Shown here: in pieces, positions 47,199-55,674 of the stretch | Layout: every line of letters starts with the position of its first letter | How positions within the stretch are numbered: the first letter of the stretch is position 1 | NCBI GenBank assembly: GCA_029562645.1 | Contig: JAKQUI010000003.1 | Coordinates: forward strand, 62,001-126,000 | Source: Spirochaetota bacterium | GTDB lineage: Bacteria; Spirochaetota; UBA4802; JAKQUI01 | Reading direction: 5' to 3' | DNA: 64,000 nucleotides | Made by a program: the position numbers and the translations under genes | The notes under the pieces: generated by a model | The model's input: the letters and a program-made list of their open reading frames with translations, nothing else | Database searches by the model: none | What the model was told of the DNA's origin: nothing

Positions 47199-48761
47199 TC
47201 AAGCGCCCGGCTCGGTCCGCCCGTCCGCGTTGATCGTGGCCTCGGCGACGGCGCGCTCGAGATTCCGCCGCGCGTCCTCGAGCGGATCAGCCGAGCCCTC
47301 CTCGATCGACGCGATTCCCGTGAAGGGGCGAAGCGGATAGGACTTCTTGTCGATCGTGATCCGAACATTCGAAAGCGCCCGCAGTACGCCCTCCTCGGCC
47401 GCTGCCGCCTCGCGCGCGCCGGCGCCCTTCATCAACACCACGAAATCGTCCCCCGCGCTCAGGACGTCATCCGCGCGCAGGTGCTCGTAGATCCGCTCGG
47501 CGACCGCCTGAAGCAGCAGCCGCCGCTCCTCGCTCCCCTCCTCCGGGGTCCCGTTGATCGCCTTGACGGCCATCACCGCAAGCGGGACGCGGGCGCCGCG
47601 TGGCTGGTTCAACAGCTCATCGTATTTCAGCTTGAGGAAGGCGCGGCTGTACACGCCCGTGTCGCGGTCCACCATCACGTCGTTGAGCAGCATGTATTCG
47701 TTGATGAACCTCGCCATCGCCACGATCTCATCGCGGATGTCGTGGATCTCGGCCCCCGAGAAGGGAAGCTGGCGGAGTATCACCACCGCGCCCATCAGCG
47801 CGTCGCGGTACAGGACCGGCGCGATCACCCGCCGGCCGCCGTCGAGCATGAGCAGCGATTCATTGCGCAGCCCCTCGCCGATCTCGTTGTCGACGTCGAT
47901 GGCCTCGTAGCTTCCGGAATCGACCTTGAGAAAGGCCTGCCCGTTGAGTTCATAGCGCTTCTCGAGACGGCTCGCGCGGTCGCGCGCGATGTAGAGCGAG
48001 ACCGCGTCCGGCGTGGTGCGCGCGGCGATCGCGGAAAATCCCTCGTAGACGTGTGCGTCCAGCGACGCCGCGGCCGCATTGCGCATATCGCGATAGATGG
48101 GACTGTTCTCGCGGTTTTTCGCGAGTCGCTTTCGGTCCACCGTCACGTCCCGGTACGGCTCCGATTCCTCCGTCGGCTCCTCCGTGACAGGTTTCCGTTT
48201 GGCTAATAGAATGTACACCACGGTGAGCACCAGCACCACGCCCATGCACAGAAGCGCGAGCTCGAGCCCCAGCCGCACCTTCGCCGCCGCGGTCATGCGG
48301 TAGGGGAAGATGATGAGGATGCGCCCCTCCGTGACGCTTTTCACGAACAGATAGCACTTCGCCCGGTTATAGTAGCGCACCACGAACTGCCGGCCCGGAT
48401 CGGGCGCGAGGGCGCCCTCGCGGAATTCGTTGATGATGCTGTCGTACAACTCGTCCGCGGCAATCGCCTGATAGAGCTTCTTGTCGGCAATGACCCGGTT
48501 CTCGCGGTCGAACACCGCGATGAGCTCGGGGCGATACTTCGCGCTGATGGCGACCACCGCCGTGGGCATCTCCGCCTCGGGGCGGCGCGGATCGGCCCCC
48601 TTGAACACGCGGTTCACCGCGAGCGCGATCCGGTTGCTGATATCGACCAGCGATTCGGTGTAGTCCCGCTCCAGCATGTCGGAGCGCAGCGAGGTGAAGC
48701 CGAGCGACATCACGATGATGCCGAGAACGCCGATGAAGATGAGCCAGCGCGCGAGTGTCAT
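47199..48761 (-). CDS. Membrane sensor protein with degenerate GGDEF domain
   Basis: 520 residues. Transmembrane helix at about 5-25, an extracytoplasmic sensor region, a second helix at about 168-190 (LELALLCMGVVLVLTVVYILLA), a GAF-like segment at about 230-355, then a GGDEF-like domain starting at VDRDTGVYSRAFLKLKYDEL. The signature loop reads SAGDDF instead of GGDEF, so diguanylate cyclase activity is doubtful; it may bind c-di-GMP or GTP or be structural. It is the first gene of the minus-strand run including the DUF1573 gene and glgX. AGGG lies upstream of the ATG. Confidence 0.7.
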   Translation of the reverse strand: MTLARWLIFIGVLGIIVMSLGFTSLRSDMLERDYTESLVDISNRIALAVNRVFKGADPRRPEAEMPTAVVAISAKYRPELIAVFDRENRVIADKKLYQAIAADELYDSIINEFREGALAPDPGRQFVVRYYNRAKCYLFVKSVTEGRILIIFPYRMTAAAKVRLGLELALLCMGVVLVLTVVYILLAKRKPVTEEPTEESEPYRDVTVDRKRLAKNRENSPIYRDMRNAAAASLDAHVYEGFSAIAARTTPDAVSLYIARDRASRLEKRYELNGQAFLKVDSGSYEAIDVDNEIGEGLRNESLLMLDGGRRVIAPVLYRDALMGAVVILRQLPFSGAEIHDIRDEIVAMARFINEYMLLNDVMVDRDTGVYSRAFLKLKYDELLNQPRGARVPLAVMAVKAINGTPEEGSEERRLLLQAVAERIYEHLRADDVLSAGDDFVVLMKGAGAREAAAAEEGVLRALSNVRITIDKKSYPLRPFTGIASIEEGSADPLEDARRNLERAVAEATINADGRTEPGA

Positions 48762-49117
48762 TGATAGATCCCTGATTTGTAGTATGGGCCTTCTCTATCA
48801 ATAATCGGTCACAGAATCGCGAATTTCCCCATAATTTACGGATTTTCCTGCGTTTTTTATAGTCACCCGCGCGTCCGAACCGGGGCGAAACGGAATCGCC
48901 GAACGGCGCTCAACCGGACGCTGTGCGAACGCGGGTATTTCCCCGCTCGTGTCAGCCTATCAAAACGATCGATTCGCTACGCACGCGCCTCAGCGCCGAG
49001 CTGTAACCGAAGGCCTGTTCCCTTCCCTTTGCACCTGTATCAACACTGACCCGGATGATGACGATTCCGGCGGTGACGGGATCAGCGAAAAAAAATATTA
49101 CTAAACATATTTTTGGC
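48762..49117. other. Gene-free intergenic stretch
   Basis: Divergent spacer between the GGDEF-like gene (minus) and the FlgM-like gene (plus). The part up to 49060 is GC-rich with no supported gene; from 49085 it becomes AT-rich and leads into the sigma-28-type promoter at 49118. Apart from that promoter I see nothing convincing. Confidence 0.5.
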
Positions 49118-49144
49118 TAAACGTAGATGTAGTTTTTCCGATAG
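49118..49144 (+). promoter_or_regulatory. Sigma-28 (FliA)-type promoter for the FlgM-like gene
   Basis: TAAA at 49118-49121, exactly 15 bases, then TCCGATAG at 49137-49144. The consensus is TAAA-N15-GCCGATAA, so only the first and last bases of the -10 differ. It lies 52 bases before the ATG of the FlgM-like gene, at the head of the flagellar block. Confidence 0.7.
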
Positions 49145-49195
49145 ATATTCTGTGAGTGACATAATCGCAGAACGATCGCAGCAGGGAGGTACCGC

Positions 49196-49561
49196 ATGAA
49201 GATATACGGATTTTCCACAAGCAGCAAACTGAACGACCGCCGGCCGCACGAACATCATGTCTGGGGTTCAAGCGCCCTCAAGCGGGAGCGCAGCGATACG
49301 GACAGCGTTGTGATATCGCCCGAGGCGCGAGAGCGCTTTGCGGCCGCGCGCGCCATCGACATGGAACATGCGCGATCGCGGCGGCTTGCCCGCGAGCTCG
49401 CCCCCGCGATTCGCCGGGCGATCGATGCCGGTGGCGAAACCGACGACGCCCGCGCGGACCGCATCGAGGCCCTCCGGCGCGCATTTGCGACGGGGGACGC
49501 GCGAATGAGCGACACGGCGCTGCGAGACACGGCCGACGCGCTCCTGGCGCTGGCGATGTGA
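49196..49561 (+). CDS. FlgM-like anti-sigma-28 factor (putative)
   Basis: 121 residues, small, charged, Ala/Arg-rich, no signal peptide. The layout fits FlgM: a disordered N terminus, then SDTDSVVISPEARERF (family: D.V.LS..A), and the C-terminal ADRIEALRRAFATGDARMSDTALRDTADALLAL (family: R...I..A...G.Y.....IA..LL). FlgM binds and inhibits sigma-28 until the hook is finished. Supporting context is the sigma-28-type promoter upstream and the flagellins that follow. The similarity is of pattern, so the name is not assigned. GGGAGG precedes the ATG. Confidence 0.55.
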   Translation: MKIYGFSTSSKLNDRRPHEHHVWGSSALKRERSDTDSVVISPEARERFAAARAIDMEHARSRRLARELAPAIRRAIDAGGETDDARADRIEALRRAFATGDARMSDTALRDTADALLALAM

Positions 49562-49573
49562 GCGACCGGGCCT

Positions 49574-50077
49574 CTAATCAAACGGTTGCACCAGAAGCCC
49601 TGCGCTCATCAGCCCGATCGGTTTGTAGGCATCCTCGCGGGCCCCGGTCTGGCTGAACGTGAAGGAGAGGTAGTTGACGCCGCCCTGCAGGCTCACGTAC
49701 GGCTGCAACCAGTCGAAAACCGGGAAGTACAATCCCGGTCCCACGGTAACGGTGACCTGGCTCAGATATGAACCGGGGCTAAAGTTCACATCATACCGTC
49801 CGTAGAGGAGATTGCTCTCGAAAAGGATCATGTTCCAGGCGGAGAAGTACAACAGGGTTGCGCCGTAGCCAATACCCGGATTGAGGTCCTTCTGGAATGT
49901 GCCCCCGGGGACCAGGTAGCCCCCGCCCAGGCCGGCGAGAAAGCCGCGGGTATTCGATACCGATTCGTCGGTCGTCGGGAAAACGGTGGCGCTGGGTCCG
50001 AATGACCACAGGAGCACCGCGACAATCGCCCGGCACGCATATCGCGACGTTCGGGAAAAACGATACCCACGTTTCAT
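49574..50077 (-). CDS. Putative outer-membrane beta-barrel protein
   Basis: 167 residues with a basic N terminus and hydrophobic segment (about 9-30, YACRAIVAVLLWSFGPSATVF), then alternating strands rich in Gly, Tyr and Phe: GFLAGLGGGYLVPGG, IGYGATLLYFSAWNMILFESNLLYG, VTVGPGLYFPVFDWLQPYVSLQGG, and a hydrophobic last strand ending in LLVQPFD. This fits a small eight-strand outer-membrane barrel. It is convergent with the FlgM-like gene (12-base gap). A candidate promoter lies far upstream at 50370-50399. The start is not certain; an ATG 14 codons earlier is possible. Confidence 0.55.
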   Translation of the reverse strand: MKRGYRFSRTSRYACRAIVAVLLWSFGPSATVFPTTDESVSNTRGFLAGLGGGYLVPGGTFQKDLNPGIGYGATLLYFSAWNMILFESNLLYGRYDVNFSPGSYLSQVTVTVGPGLYFPVFDWLQPYVSLQGGVNYLSFTFSQTGAREDAYKPIGLMSAGLLVQPFD

Positions 50078-50632
50078 TTTTCTCTTCGCCGAAATGGCGA
50101 CACTAACCGCATTATTCACCCGAACAATTCAGGTGAGTTGGCCAGTGCGGCCGCATCGGGTTTCCTATCGTCAAATATATCCGCACAAATCTATTACAAT
50201 AGCCATACCGCAAAACTGGCAATTTCTGCGTTTATTGCGCATCAATCCCCTTGTTGCACATAGGGAACCATGCTTATTGGTTAATAAACCCTCTTTCCCG
50301 CAGTTGCTCTGATTTCTTCATCGCCATCGCTCGTCGCGATGGCATTAACACGAAACGCGCGACGTATATAGTATACAAAATCTTGCATTGAATAGTCAAC
50401 CCAGTTGGGCGTTTTTTCCCGATGCCATTTCCAAAAATTAATACATGCCTCATCAAACCGGCTTTCTCACTCGATTAAAAAAAATCCAACAAGTGAAATG
50501 GTCCTCGCAAGTCATTTTTTATACCAAAACTTCAAGTTTTTAAAAAACAATCAAAATGGATCAAAACATATGATATTTTGCCGTATTTTGGAATAATCTC
50601 CCCAGAATTCATTAAAAAAACCGCGATCGAAT
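50078..50632. other. AT-rich intergenic region with a minus-strand promoter and palindrome
   Basis: Gene-free, markedly AT-rich from about 50260 to 50640. It contains the minus-strand promoter (50370-50399) and a perfect 8-bp palindrome (50323-50330 with 50336-50343) just inside the resulting transcript. Short open frames here lack ribosome-binding sites and family-like sequence, so none is called. Confidence 0.5.
50370..50399 (-). promoter_or_regulatory. Sigma-70-type promoter, minus strand
   Basis: On the minus strand TTGACT (50399-50394) is followed after 18 bases by TATACT (50375-50370), five of six matches in each box. It would drive a long leader (about 290 bases) toward the beta-barrel gene, with the 50323-50343 hairpin near the 5' end, or a small RNA. 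Confidence 0.45.
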
Positions 50633-50660
50633 TAAATTTTACAGACTTTGGGGCCGATCA
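50633..50660 (+). promoter_or_regulatory. Sigma-28 (FliA)-type promoter for the flagellin genes
   Basis: TAAATTTT at 50633-50640 and GCCGATCA at 50653-50660, 16 bases after TAAA. Each box matches the extended consensus (TAAAGTTT, GCCGATAA) at seven of eight positions; spacing is one base over the optimum. It gives a leader of about 235 bases before the first flaB. Confidence 0.7.
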
Positions 50661-50687
50661 TACGAGCAAGGTGAATTGTCACCTTAT

Positions 50688-50699
50688 GGTTCTTTGAAA
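50688..50699 (+). promoter_or_regulatory. boxA-like element in the flaB leader, copy 1
   Basis: GGTTCTTTGAAA, followed by TAACCCGGGTT. The core TTCTTTGAAA resembles the boxA antitermination element of rRNA leaders. The same 12 bases recur before the second flagellin gene. The leader then holds small hairpins (GCCTG/CAGGC near 50774 and GGCCG/CGGCC near 50799). Confidence 0.45.
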
Positions 50700-50902
50700 T
50701 AACCCGGGTTGTGATGCGATAATCACGGGGCGACCTTTGTTCGCGTTCCAAGCTTATATTGGCCCAAATACAAGCCTGGAACAGGCGCACTCGTCCCGGC
50801 CGTTAACTGCGGCCGCAATCGGTATCAAGCTACCGGCCTACATCCGCCCTCACGGGTCGGTATGGCAAGGAAGCCAGAACACATAGAACAAAGGAGTGTA
50901 AA

Positions 50903-51748
50903 ATGATTATCAATCACAACATGAGTGCAATCAACGCGAACCGGTCGCTCAAGTTCACGTCGTGGGAAGTGGGCAAGAGCATGCAGAAGCTGGCGTCGGG
51001 CCTCCGTATCAACAAGGCGGGCGACGACGCTTCCGGACTGGCCGTGTCCGAGAAGATGCGGACACAGATCCATGGGCTTCGTCAGGCCGAGCGCAACACC
51101 GAGGACGGGATGTCATTTGTACAAACCGCCGAGGGGTTCCTCGATCAGACGTCGAACATCATCCAGCGGATTCGGGTGCTGGCCGTTCAGGCGGCAAACG
51201 GCATCTACACCCCGCAGGATCGGCAGCTCATCCAGGTCGAGGTATCGGCGCTTGTCGACGAGGTGGATCGCATCGCCTCGCAGGCCGAATTCAACAAGTT
51301 CAAGATCCTCACCGGTGAGTTCTCGAAGGTCAACGCCAAGTCCAGCATGTGGCTGCACATGGGCGCCAATCAGAATCAGCGCAAGCGGATTTTCATCGGC
51401 ACCATGACCGCGGAGTCCCTGAAAATGAAGCAGGGCGGACGTATCTCCGTCTCGCTTTCGACGCCGGCCGGCGCCAACAACGCCATCGGCATCATGGACA
51501 ACGCCTTGCAGCGTATCTCGAAACAGCGCGCGGACCTCGGCGCCTACTATAATCGCCTGGAGATGACCTCAAAGGGCCTTATGTCGGCGTACGAGAACAT
51601 CCAAGCGGCTGAGTCCCGCATCCGGGACGCCGATATGGCGGAGGAGATGGTGGAGTTCACCAAGAATTCCGTTCTCGTCCACACCGGCACCGCGATGCTC
51701 GCCCAGGCCAATCTGCAGCCCCAGTCCATTTTACGGCTGCTCACCTAG
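50903..51748 (+). CDS. flaB: Flagellin, periplasmic flagellar core protein FlaB (copy 1)
   Basis: 281 residues. The N terminus [18 protein letters not shown] and the C terminus ([42 protein letters not shown]) are the conserved coiled-coil D0/D1 ends of flagellin. The middle is short, with no D2/D3 domains, and contains [11 protein letters not shown], typical of spirochaete FlaB (Leptospira FlaB is about 280 residues). The protein forms the core of the periplasmic filament and is exported by the flagellar type III system without a signal peptide. An AAAGGAG lies before the ATG. It is headed by a sigma-28-type promoter with a long structured leader. Confidence 0.96.
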   Translation: MIINHNMSAINANRSLKFTSWEVGKSMQKLASGLRINKAGDDASGLAVSEKMRTQIHGLRQAERNTEDGMSFVQTAEGFLDQTSNIIQRIRVLAVQAANGIYTPQDRQLIQVEVSALVDEVDRIASQAEFNKFKILTGEFSKVNAKSSMWLHMGANQNQRKRIFIGTMTAESLKMKQGGRISVSLSTPAGANNAIGIMDNALQRISKQRADLGAYYNRLEMTSKGLMSAYENIQAAESRIRDADMAEEMVEFTKNSVLVHTGTAMLAQANLQPQSILRLLT

Positions 51749-51773
51749 GCGGCACTCATCACCCGGGCTATTC

Positions 51774-51785
51774 GGTTCTTTGAAA
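51774..51785 (+). promoter_or_regulatory. boxA-like element before the second flaB, copy 2
   Basis: GGTTCTTTGAAA, continuing AACT, which makes it very like the GTTCTTTGAAAACT boxA of rRNA leaders. It stands 26 bases after the first flaB stop and 58 bases before a 14-bp hairpin. Confidence 0.45.
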
Positions 51786-51843
51786 ACTCACCATGATTCT
51801 CATTCGCGCTTCCAGCCCGCGAAAGAACTGTCCATGCCTGGCC

Positions 51844-51885
51844 ACCGGCAGCCGGTGGTGTCGGAGGGCATCACCGGCTGCCGGT
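51844..51885 (+). other. Strong 14-bp hairpin between the flagellin genes
   Basis: Perfect inverted repeat, arms 51844-51857 and 51872-51885, loop of 14 bases; each arm (ACCGGCAGCCGGT type) is itself nearly palindromic. No T-run follows, so it is not a classical terminator; it may protect the upstream flaB message or be an attenuator. The rest of the 318-base gap holds no gene, and no sigma-28 box was found in it. Confidence 0.6.
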
Positions 51886-52066
51886 TAAGCACCGGCGGTC
51901 GTTGTTGTCCGGACTATGGGCAGTCTCGGCAGCACAGCCAAGGAGACAACCTTCGCCCCGTAATGGACAGGGCCGCATCAGCCATGATGGCCGGTGCGAA
52001 AAATCCGGGGTCGCTCAAAATACAGCACAGGGGCGCCCATGCAATCTTTCAAGGGAGGGAGCTGTA

Positions 52067-52912
52067 ATGAGAATCAATCACAACTTAAGCGCGATATTCG
52101 CGAACAGGCAGATCAAGGTTGTTTCGGATCGACTTGATAAAGCCATCGAGAAGCTCGCATCGGGTGAAGCCATTAATCGCGCAGGCGACGACGCCTCCGG
52201 ACTGGCGGTGTCGGAGAAAATGCGCACCCAGATCCACGGTCTGTTCCAGGCCGAAAAGAACGCCCAAAACGGGCTTTCTTTCGTTCAGGTGGCCGAGGGT
52301 GGGCTCCAGCAGATTAATGACATCCTGCAACGCGTCAGGATGCTCTCGGTGCAGGCGGCGAACGGCATTTACGCGAATGCGGACCGGCAGCAGATCCAGG
52401 TCGAGGTCTCGCAGTTGATCGAGGAGGTGGACCGCATTGCCACTTCCTCCGAGTTCAACCGGATGAAGATGCTTACGGGCGTCTACTCCAAGGCGAGCCG
52501 GACCGGGAGCATGTTTTTTCATGTGGGCCCCAATCAGAACCAGCGCATCAAGGCGTTCATCTCGACGATGAGCTCCAAGGCGCTCAATCTGACGGACCCC
52601 GGCGGCAAGAAACGGTCGATCTCCACCGTAGGGCAGGCAAACTCCATGATCGGATACATCGATTTGGCCCTGGACAAGCTGAATCGACAGAGGGCGGATC
52701 TGGGGGCCTACTACAACCGGATGGAGAACACGATTCGGGCGCTTGACCGCTCGTACGAGAACATGCTGGCGGCCGACTCCCGCATCCGTGACGCGGATAT
52801 GGCGACTGAGATGGTTGAGTTCACAAAGAACCAGATTCTTATCCAGAGTGGTACTGCGATGTTGGCTCAGGCGAATTTCAAACCTCAGCTGATCTTAAAC
52901 CTTCTCGGATAG
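52067..52912 (+). CDS. flaB: Flagellin, periplasmic flagellar core protein FlaB (copy 2)
   Basis: 281 residues, the same length as copy 1 but clearly diverged (N terminus MRINHNLSAIFANRQIKVV, C terminus [21 protein letters not shown]). The D0/D1 ends and the FHVGPNQNQRIKAFISTM segment are conserved. Two flaB genes in tandem are usual in spirochaetes and give a mixed filament core. AGGGAGGGAG before the ATG at 52067 is a strong ribosome-binding site and decides the start against an open frame reaching 165 bases further upstream. A terminator follows. Confidence 0.95.
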   Translation: MRINHNLSAIFANRQIKVVSDRLDKAIEKLASGEAINRAGDDASGLAVSEKMRTQIHGLFQAEKNAQNGLSFVQVAEGGLQQINDILQRVRMLSVQAANGIYANADRQQIQVEVSQLIEEVDRIATSSEFNRMKMLTGVYSKASRTGSMFFHVGPNQNQRIKAFISTMSSKALNLTDPGGKKRSISTVGQANSMIGYIDLALDKLNRQRADLGAYYNRMENTIRALDRSYENMLAADSRIRDADMATEMVEFTKNQILIQSGTAMLAQANFKPQLILNLLG

Positions 52913-52953
52913 GGATCTCATGAAAACCGGCTTCTGCAGTGCGGTCGGTTTTA

Positions 52954-52990
52954 CCCTCCCCGCCTGGGAAACGGGGAGGGGGATTTTTTT
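52954..52990 (+). terminator. Intrinsic terminator after flaB copy 2
   Basis: Arms CCCTCCCCG (52954-52962) and CGGGGAGGG (52972-52980) with a nine-base loop, then GGA and seven T. It lies before flaG, which therefore may depend on readthrough or its own promoter. Confidence 0.85.
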
Positions 52991-53049
52991 CACGGAGGGA
53001 AGACGTACGGTGGCCCGACACAAGCCGGGCCGGCTACAAGGAGGTAGGT

Positions 53050-53397
53050 ATGGAAATCAACAAAGTCGCAAATGATGGAAGGAATTTCGCGCATCCGCGT
53101 TATGCAGCGGGCTCGGAACGGCCCGTGAAGGACCAGGGGGAAAAGGACGCCGCCGAGCAGAAACCCACGCTTTCGCGCGAGGACATGCTGGCGGCGGTCG
53201 AGAGCCTCAATTCGGTGTCCCGGAGCGTAAACACCCGCGTGTCGTTTCACTTTAACGACGATGCGAATCGCGTCGTCATGAAGGTGCGCGACGGAAAGAC
53301 CGAGGAGGTGATCCAGGAGATTCCGCCGCGCGAATTGATCCGGCTGCTCACGCAGATCCGGGAGACGATTGGCATGTTCGTGGACGAATCGCGGTAA
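53050..53397 (+). CDS. flaG: FlaG family flagellar protein
   Basis: 115 residues, cytoplasmic. The C-terminal half has the FlaG core: VNTRVSFHFNDDANRVVMKVRDGKTEEVIQEIPPRELIRLL, close to the family pattern (F..de....v.v.D..T.EVIRqIPpeE...l). Residues 1-50 are charged and variable. FlaG influences filament length and usually sits next to fliD, as here. A strong GGAGG precedes the ATG at 53050. Confidence 0.9.
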   Translation: MEINKVANDGRNFAHPRYAAGSERPVKDQGEKDAAEQKPTLSREDMLAAVESLNSVSRSVNTRVSFHFNDDANRVVMKVRDGKTEEVIQEIPPRELIRLLTQIRETIGMFVDESR

Positions 53398-53441
53398 TTC
53401 GCGTTTTTTTCGATTGGCGTCTTTCGAAAAAACGGCTTTTT

Positions 53442-53449
53442 GCCGATAT
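53442..53449 (+). promoter_or_regulatory. Sigma-28-type -10 box before fliD
   Basis: GCCGATAT, seven of eight matches to GCCGATAA, 91 bases before the fliD ATG. The -35 region is an A-run (TCGAAAAAA) rather than TAAA, so the promoter is uncertain. Confidence 0.35.
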
Positions 53450-53540
53450 TCTATTGAAGAGATTGTATGCCGTTGATACATTGTATGCAGCTTGCGTAAG
53501 CGCAACATGCGTATAGTGTCCCGGCATCGGGGAGGATCTC

Positions 53541-55568
53541 ATGCCAATCACCATGGGCGGGCTTTCATCGGGAGTCGATACCCAGGGCATCATTCAGAAG
53601 CTCATGGAGGTCGAGGCGCGTCCCATCCAGCAATGGGAGGAGGACCGCAACTGGTACAATAAAAGGAAAACCGCTCTCGGCGCCATGAGCACGGTCGTCC
53701 GCGACCTCAACGGCGCCGCGAGCGAATTGTACGGTTTTCGCGCCTCGTATCATGACAAAAAGGCCCTCTCCTCGAACACGGGCATCGTGGACGCCCTGGC
53801 CGGAAAAGAAGCAGAGGAGGGGGTCCGGAAGGTGGAGGTGGTGCGCCTTGCGGGCAGCCACAAGATCTCAACCGACCCCATCGACCAGGAAGAGAAGCTC
53901 CCTGCCGGAAAGTTCACGTTTACCATCAATAACGAAGCGCACCACATCAATTTCCGGGGCGGCTCGCTCAAGGCGCTTCAGGAACGCATCATCGAATCGG
54001 TCTCGGACTGGGTCTCGACGAATTACATCAACACCGAGGGCACAAAACACATCATCACCATCGAGTCGAAAACGACCGGACGTCGGGGCGAGATCAACAT
54101 CTCCGGCGACAAGGAATTCCTCAAGAAGATCGGCCTCATCAAGGGCGTGAAATCCGACGACAAGGAGAAGGTGACCCTCCAGTTCGACGAGAAATACTTC
54201 ACCGCCTACACCGGCGAGAAGAAGATCGACGAGCAGGACGGATCGTTTACCGTGGAGGGCGGCGGCGCGTCCGTGAAGGTGAACGGCATGCTGTGGCGCG
54301 AATACGTGTTGCCCTCCGAGGTGCCCGTGAAGGACGACACCCTGCTCTCGTTCAACTTCGCCTACACGGCTCGGCCGGAGGAAAAGGACGACGCCCTCCC
54401 CTACCGCATGGAGATCGGCCCCGACGAGAAGATCAACATCAAGGGAATCGAGCTCAAGGGATACAATGTCCCGCGGGTCCGCCCCCTGAACAAGAAACCG
54501 CCCAAACCGGGCGACGACGCAAGCGGCATCGGCGTGGTGTCGATGGACGGCGGCGTGCGCACCGAGAAGCTCTATCCCATCGACCGCAAGGCGACGGGCG
54601 TCCAGGAGATCCCCGTTGGGCGCGATTTCAAGGACAAGAAAATCGCGAAGATTATCGTGTACGCCAACGACGGGACCTCCGTCATCTCCAACGGCGCCTT
54701 CACGACCCCGCTCAAGGACAAGGGCTTCCTGGAGCCGAAGAACGAGATCAAGAAAGCCGGCGACGCGGAACTGAAAGTGGACGGCGTACCGATGGTGCGC
54801 GACAAGAACGAGGGAATAAGCGACGTGATCAAGGGGCTCACGCTCAACCTGCGCAGCGCCTCGAAGGAAACGGTCACCATCAACATCACCAACGACCTCG
54901 ACAACGCCGTGAAAAAGATCAAGGCCTTCGTCGAGAAGTACAACAAATACCTCGAGGTGACCAACGAGCTTACCAAGGCCGAGCGCGCCGAGAAGGCCGG
55001 AGACTATAAAAAGAACCGCGCCAAGAATGGGCTCTTCATCGGCGACATGGGCCTGCTGCGGCTGGAGAACTCGTTGAAAACGGCCGTGACCGGCGCCTAT
55101 CCCAGCCGCGCCGAGGTCCCGGTCAAGGTGTTTTCCCAGCTGGGCGTGTCCACCGGGGCGGTGAACGCCGAGTGGAGCACAATCAAGGACGGCAAGTTGG
55201 TGATGGACGAGGACGCGCTGCGCAAGGCGCTCAAGCAGAATCCCGAAGGCGCCAAGGATTTCTTCGGCTCCGATACCGACGGCGACAACCGCATCGACAA
55301 CGGCATGGCCTTTACCGTCGCCGGGATCCTCAAGCCCTACGTGATGACCGGCAAGAACATCATCCAGGCGAAGATGGACCTCGAGACCGCCTCGATCAAA
55401 AACACCGATGAAAAGATCGAGCGACTCAAGGACCACCTGCGGCGCCACGAGGACAAGCTCCGGACGAAGTTCGCCGCCATGGAAAAGGCGCTCAACAACT
55501 CGAAGTCCCAAGGAAAATGGCTCAACCAGCAAATGGGCGGCGGCGACGGCGAGGGGAAACGGCGCTGA
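53541..55568 (+). CDS. fliD: Flagellar filament cap protein FliD (HAP2)
   Basis: 675 residues. The N-terminal MGGLSSGVDTQGIIQKLMEVEARPI is the FliD signature. The variable centre is long and Lys-rich, and the C-terminal domain includes VKKIKAFVEKYNKYLEVTNEL, GLLRLENSLKTAV, FSQLGVST..., and a coiled-coil tail (KIERLKDHLRRHEDKLRTKFAAMEKAL). It caps the filament and guides flagellin assembly in the periplasm. It is longer than enterobacterial FliD (about 470) but similar to spirochaete forms. GGAGG precedes the ATG by five bases. Confidence 0.93.
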   Translation: MPITMGGLSSGVDTQGIIQKLMEVEARPIQQWEEDRNWYNKRKTALGAMSTVVRDLNGAASELYGFRASYHDKKALSSNTGIVDALAGKEAEEGVRKVEVVRLAGSHKISTDPIDQEEKLPAGKFTFTINNEAHHINFRGGSLKALQERIIESVSDWVSTNYINTEGTKHIITIESKTTGRRGEINISGDKEFLKKIGLIKGVKSDDKEKVTLQFDEKYFTAYTGEKKIDEQDGSFTVEGGGASVKVNGMLWREYVLPSEVPVKDDTLLSFNFAYTARPEEKDDALPYRMEIGPDEKINIKGIELKGYNVPRVRPLNKKPPKPGDDASGIGVVSMDGGVRTEKLYPIDRKATGVQEIPVGRDFKDKKIAKIIVYANDGTSVISNGAFTTPLKDKGFLEPKNEIKKAGDAELKVDGVPMVRDKNEGISDVIKGLTLNLRSASKETVTINITNDLDNAVKKIKAFVEKYNKYLEVTNELTKAERAEKAGDYKKNRAKNGLFIGDMGLLRLENSLKTAVTGAYPSRAEVPVKVFSQLGVSTGAVNAEWSTIKDGKLVMDEDALRKALKQNPEGAKDFFGSDTDGDNRIDNGMAFTVAGILKPYVMTGKNIIQAKMDLETASIKNTDEKIERLKDHLRRHEDKLRTKFAAMEKALNNSKSQGKWLNQQMGGGDGEGKRR

Positions 55569-55637
55569 CGATCACGCGAACGCGCATCGGCCCGGCGCCC
55601 TTCGACGAGTAAAATCCGACAGAATCCCCCTTCCCCT

Positions 55638-55645
55638 GCCGATAG
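55638..55645 (+). promoter_or_regulatory. Sigma-28-type -10 box after fliD
   Basis: GCCGATAG, seven of eight matches, 30 bases before the GTG of the next gene. A TAAA exists upstream (55602) but is too far (N24+), so only the -10 supports it. Confidence 0.3.
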
Positions 55646-55674
55646 GTATTCATATCACCCTTTCGGAGACGACC

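Noticed and set aside
50405-50596. Small plus-strand frame in the AT-rich region before flaB
   Set aside because: No ribosome-binding site and no family-like sequence; open only because it is short.
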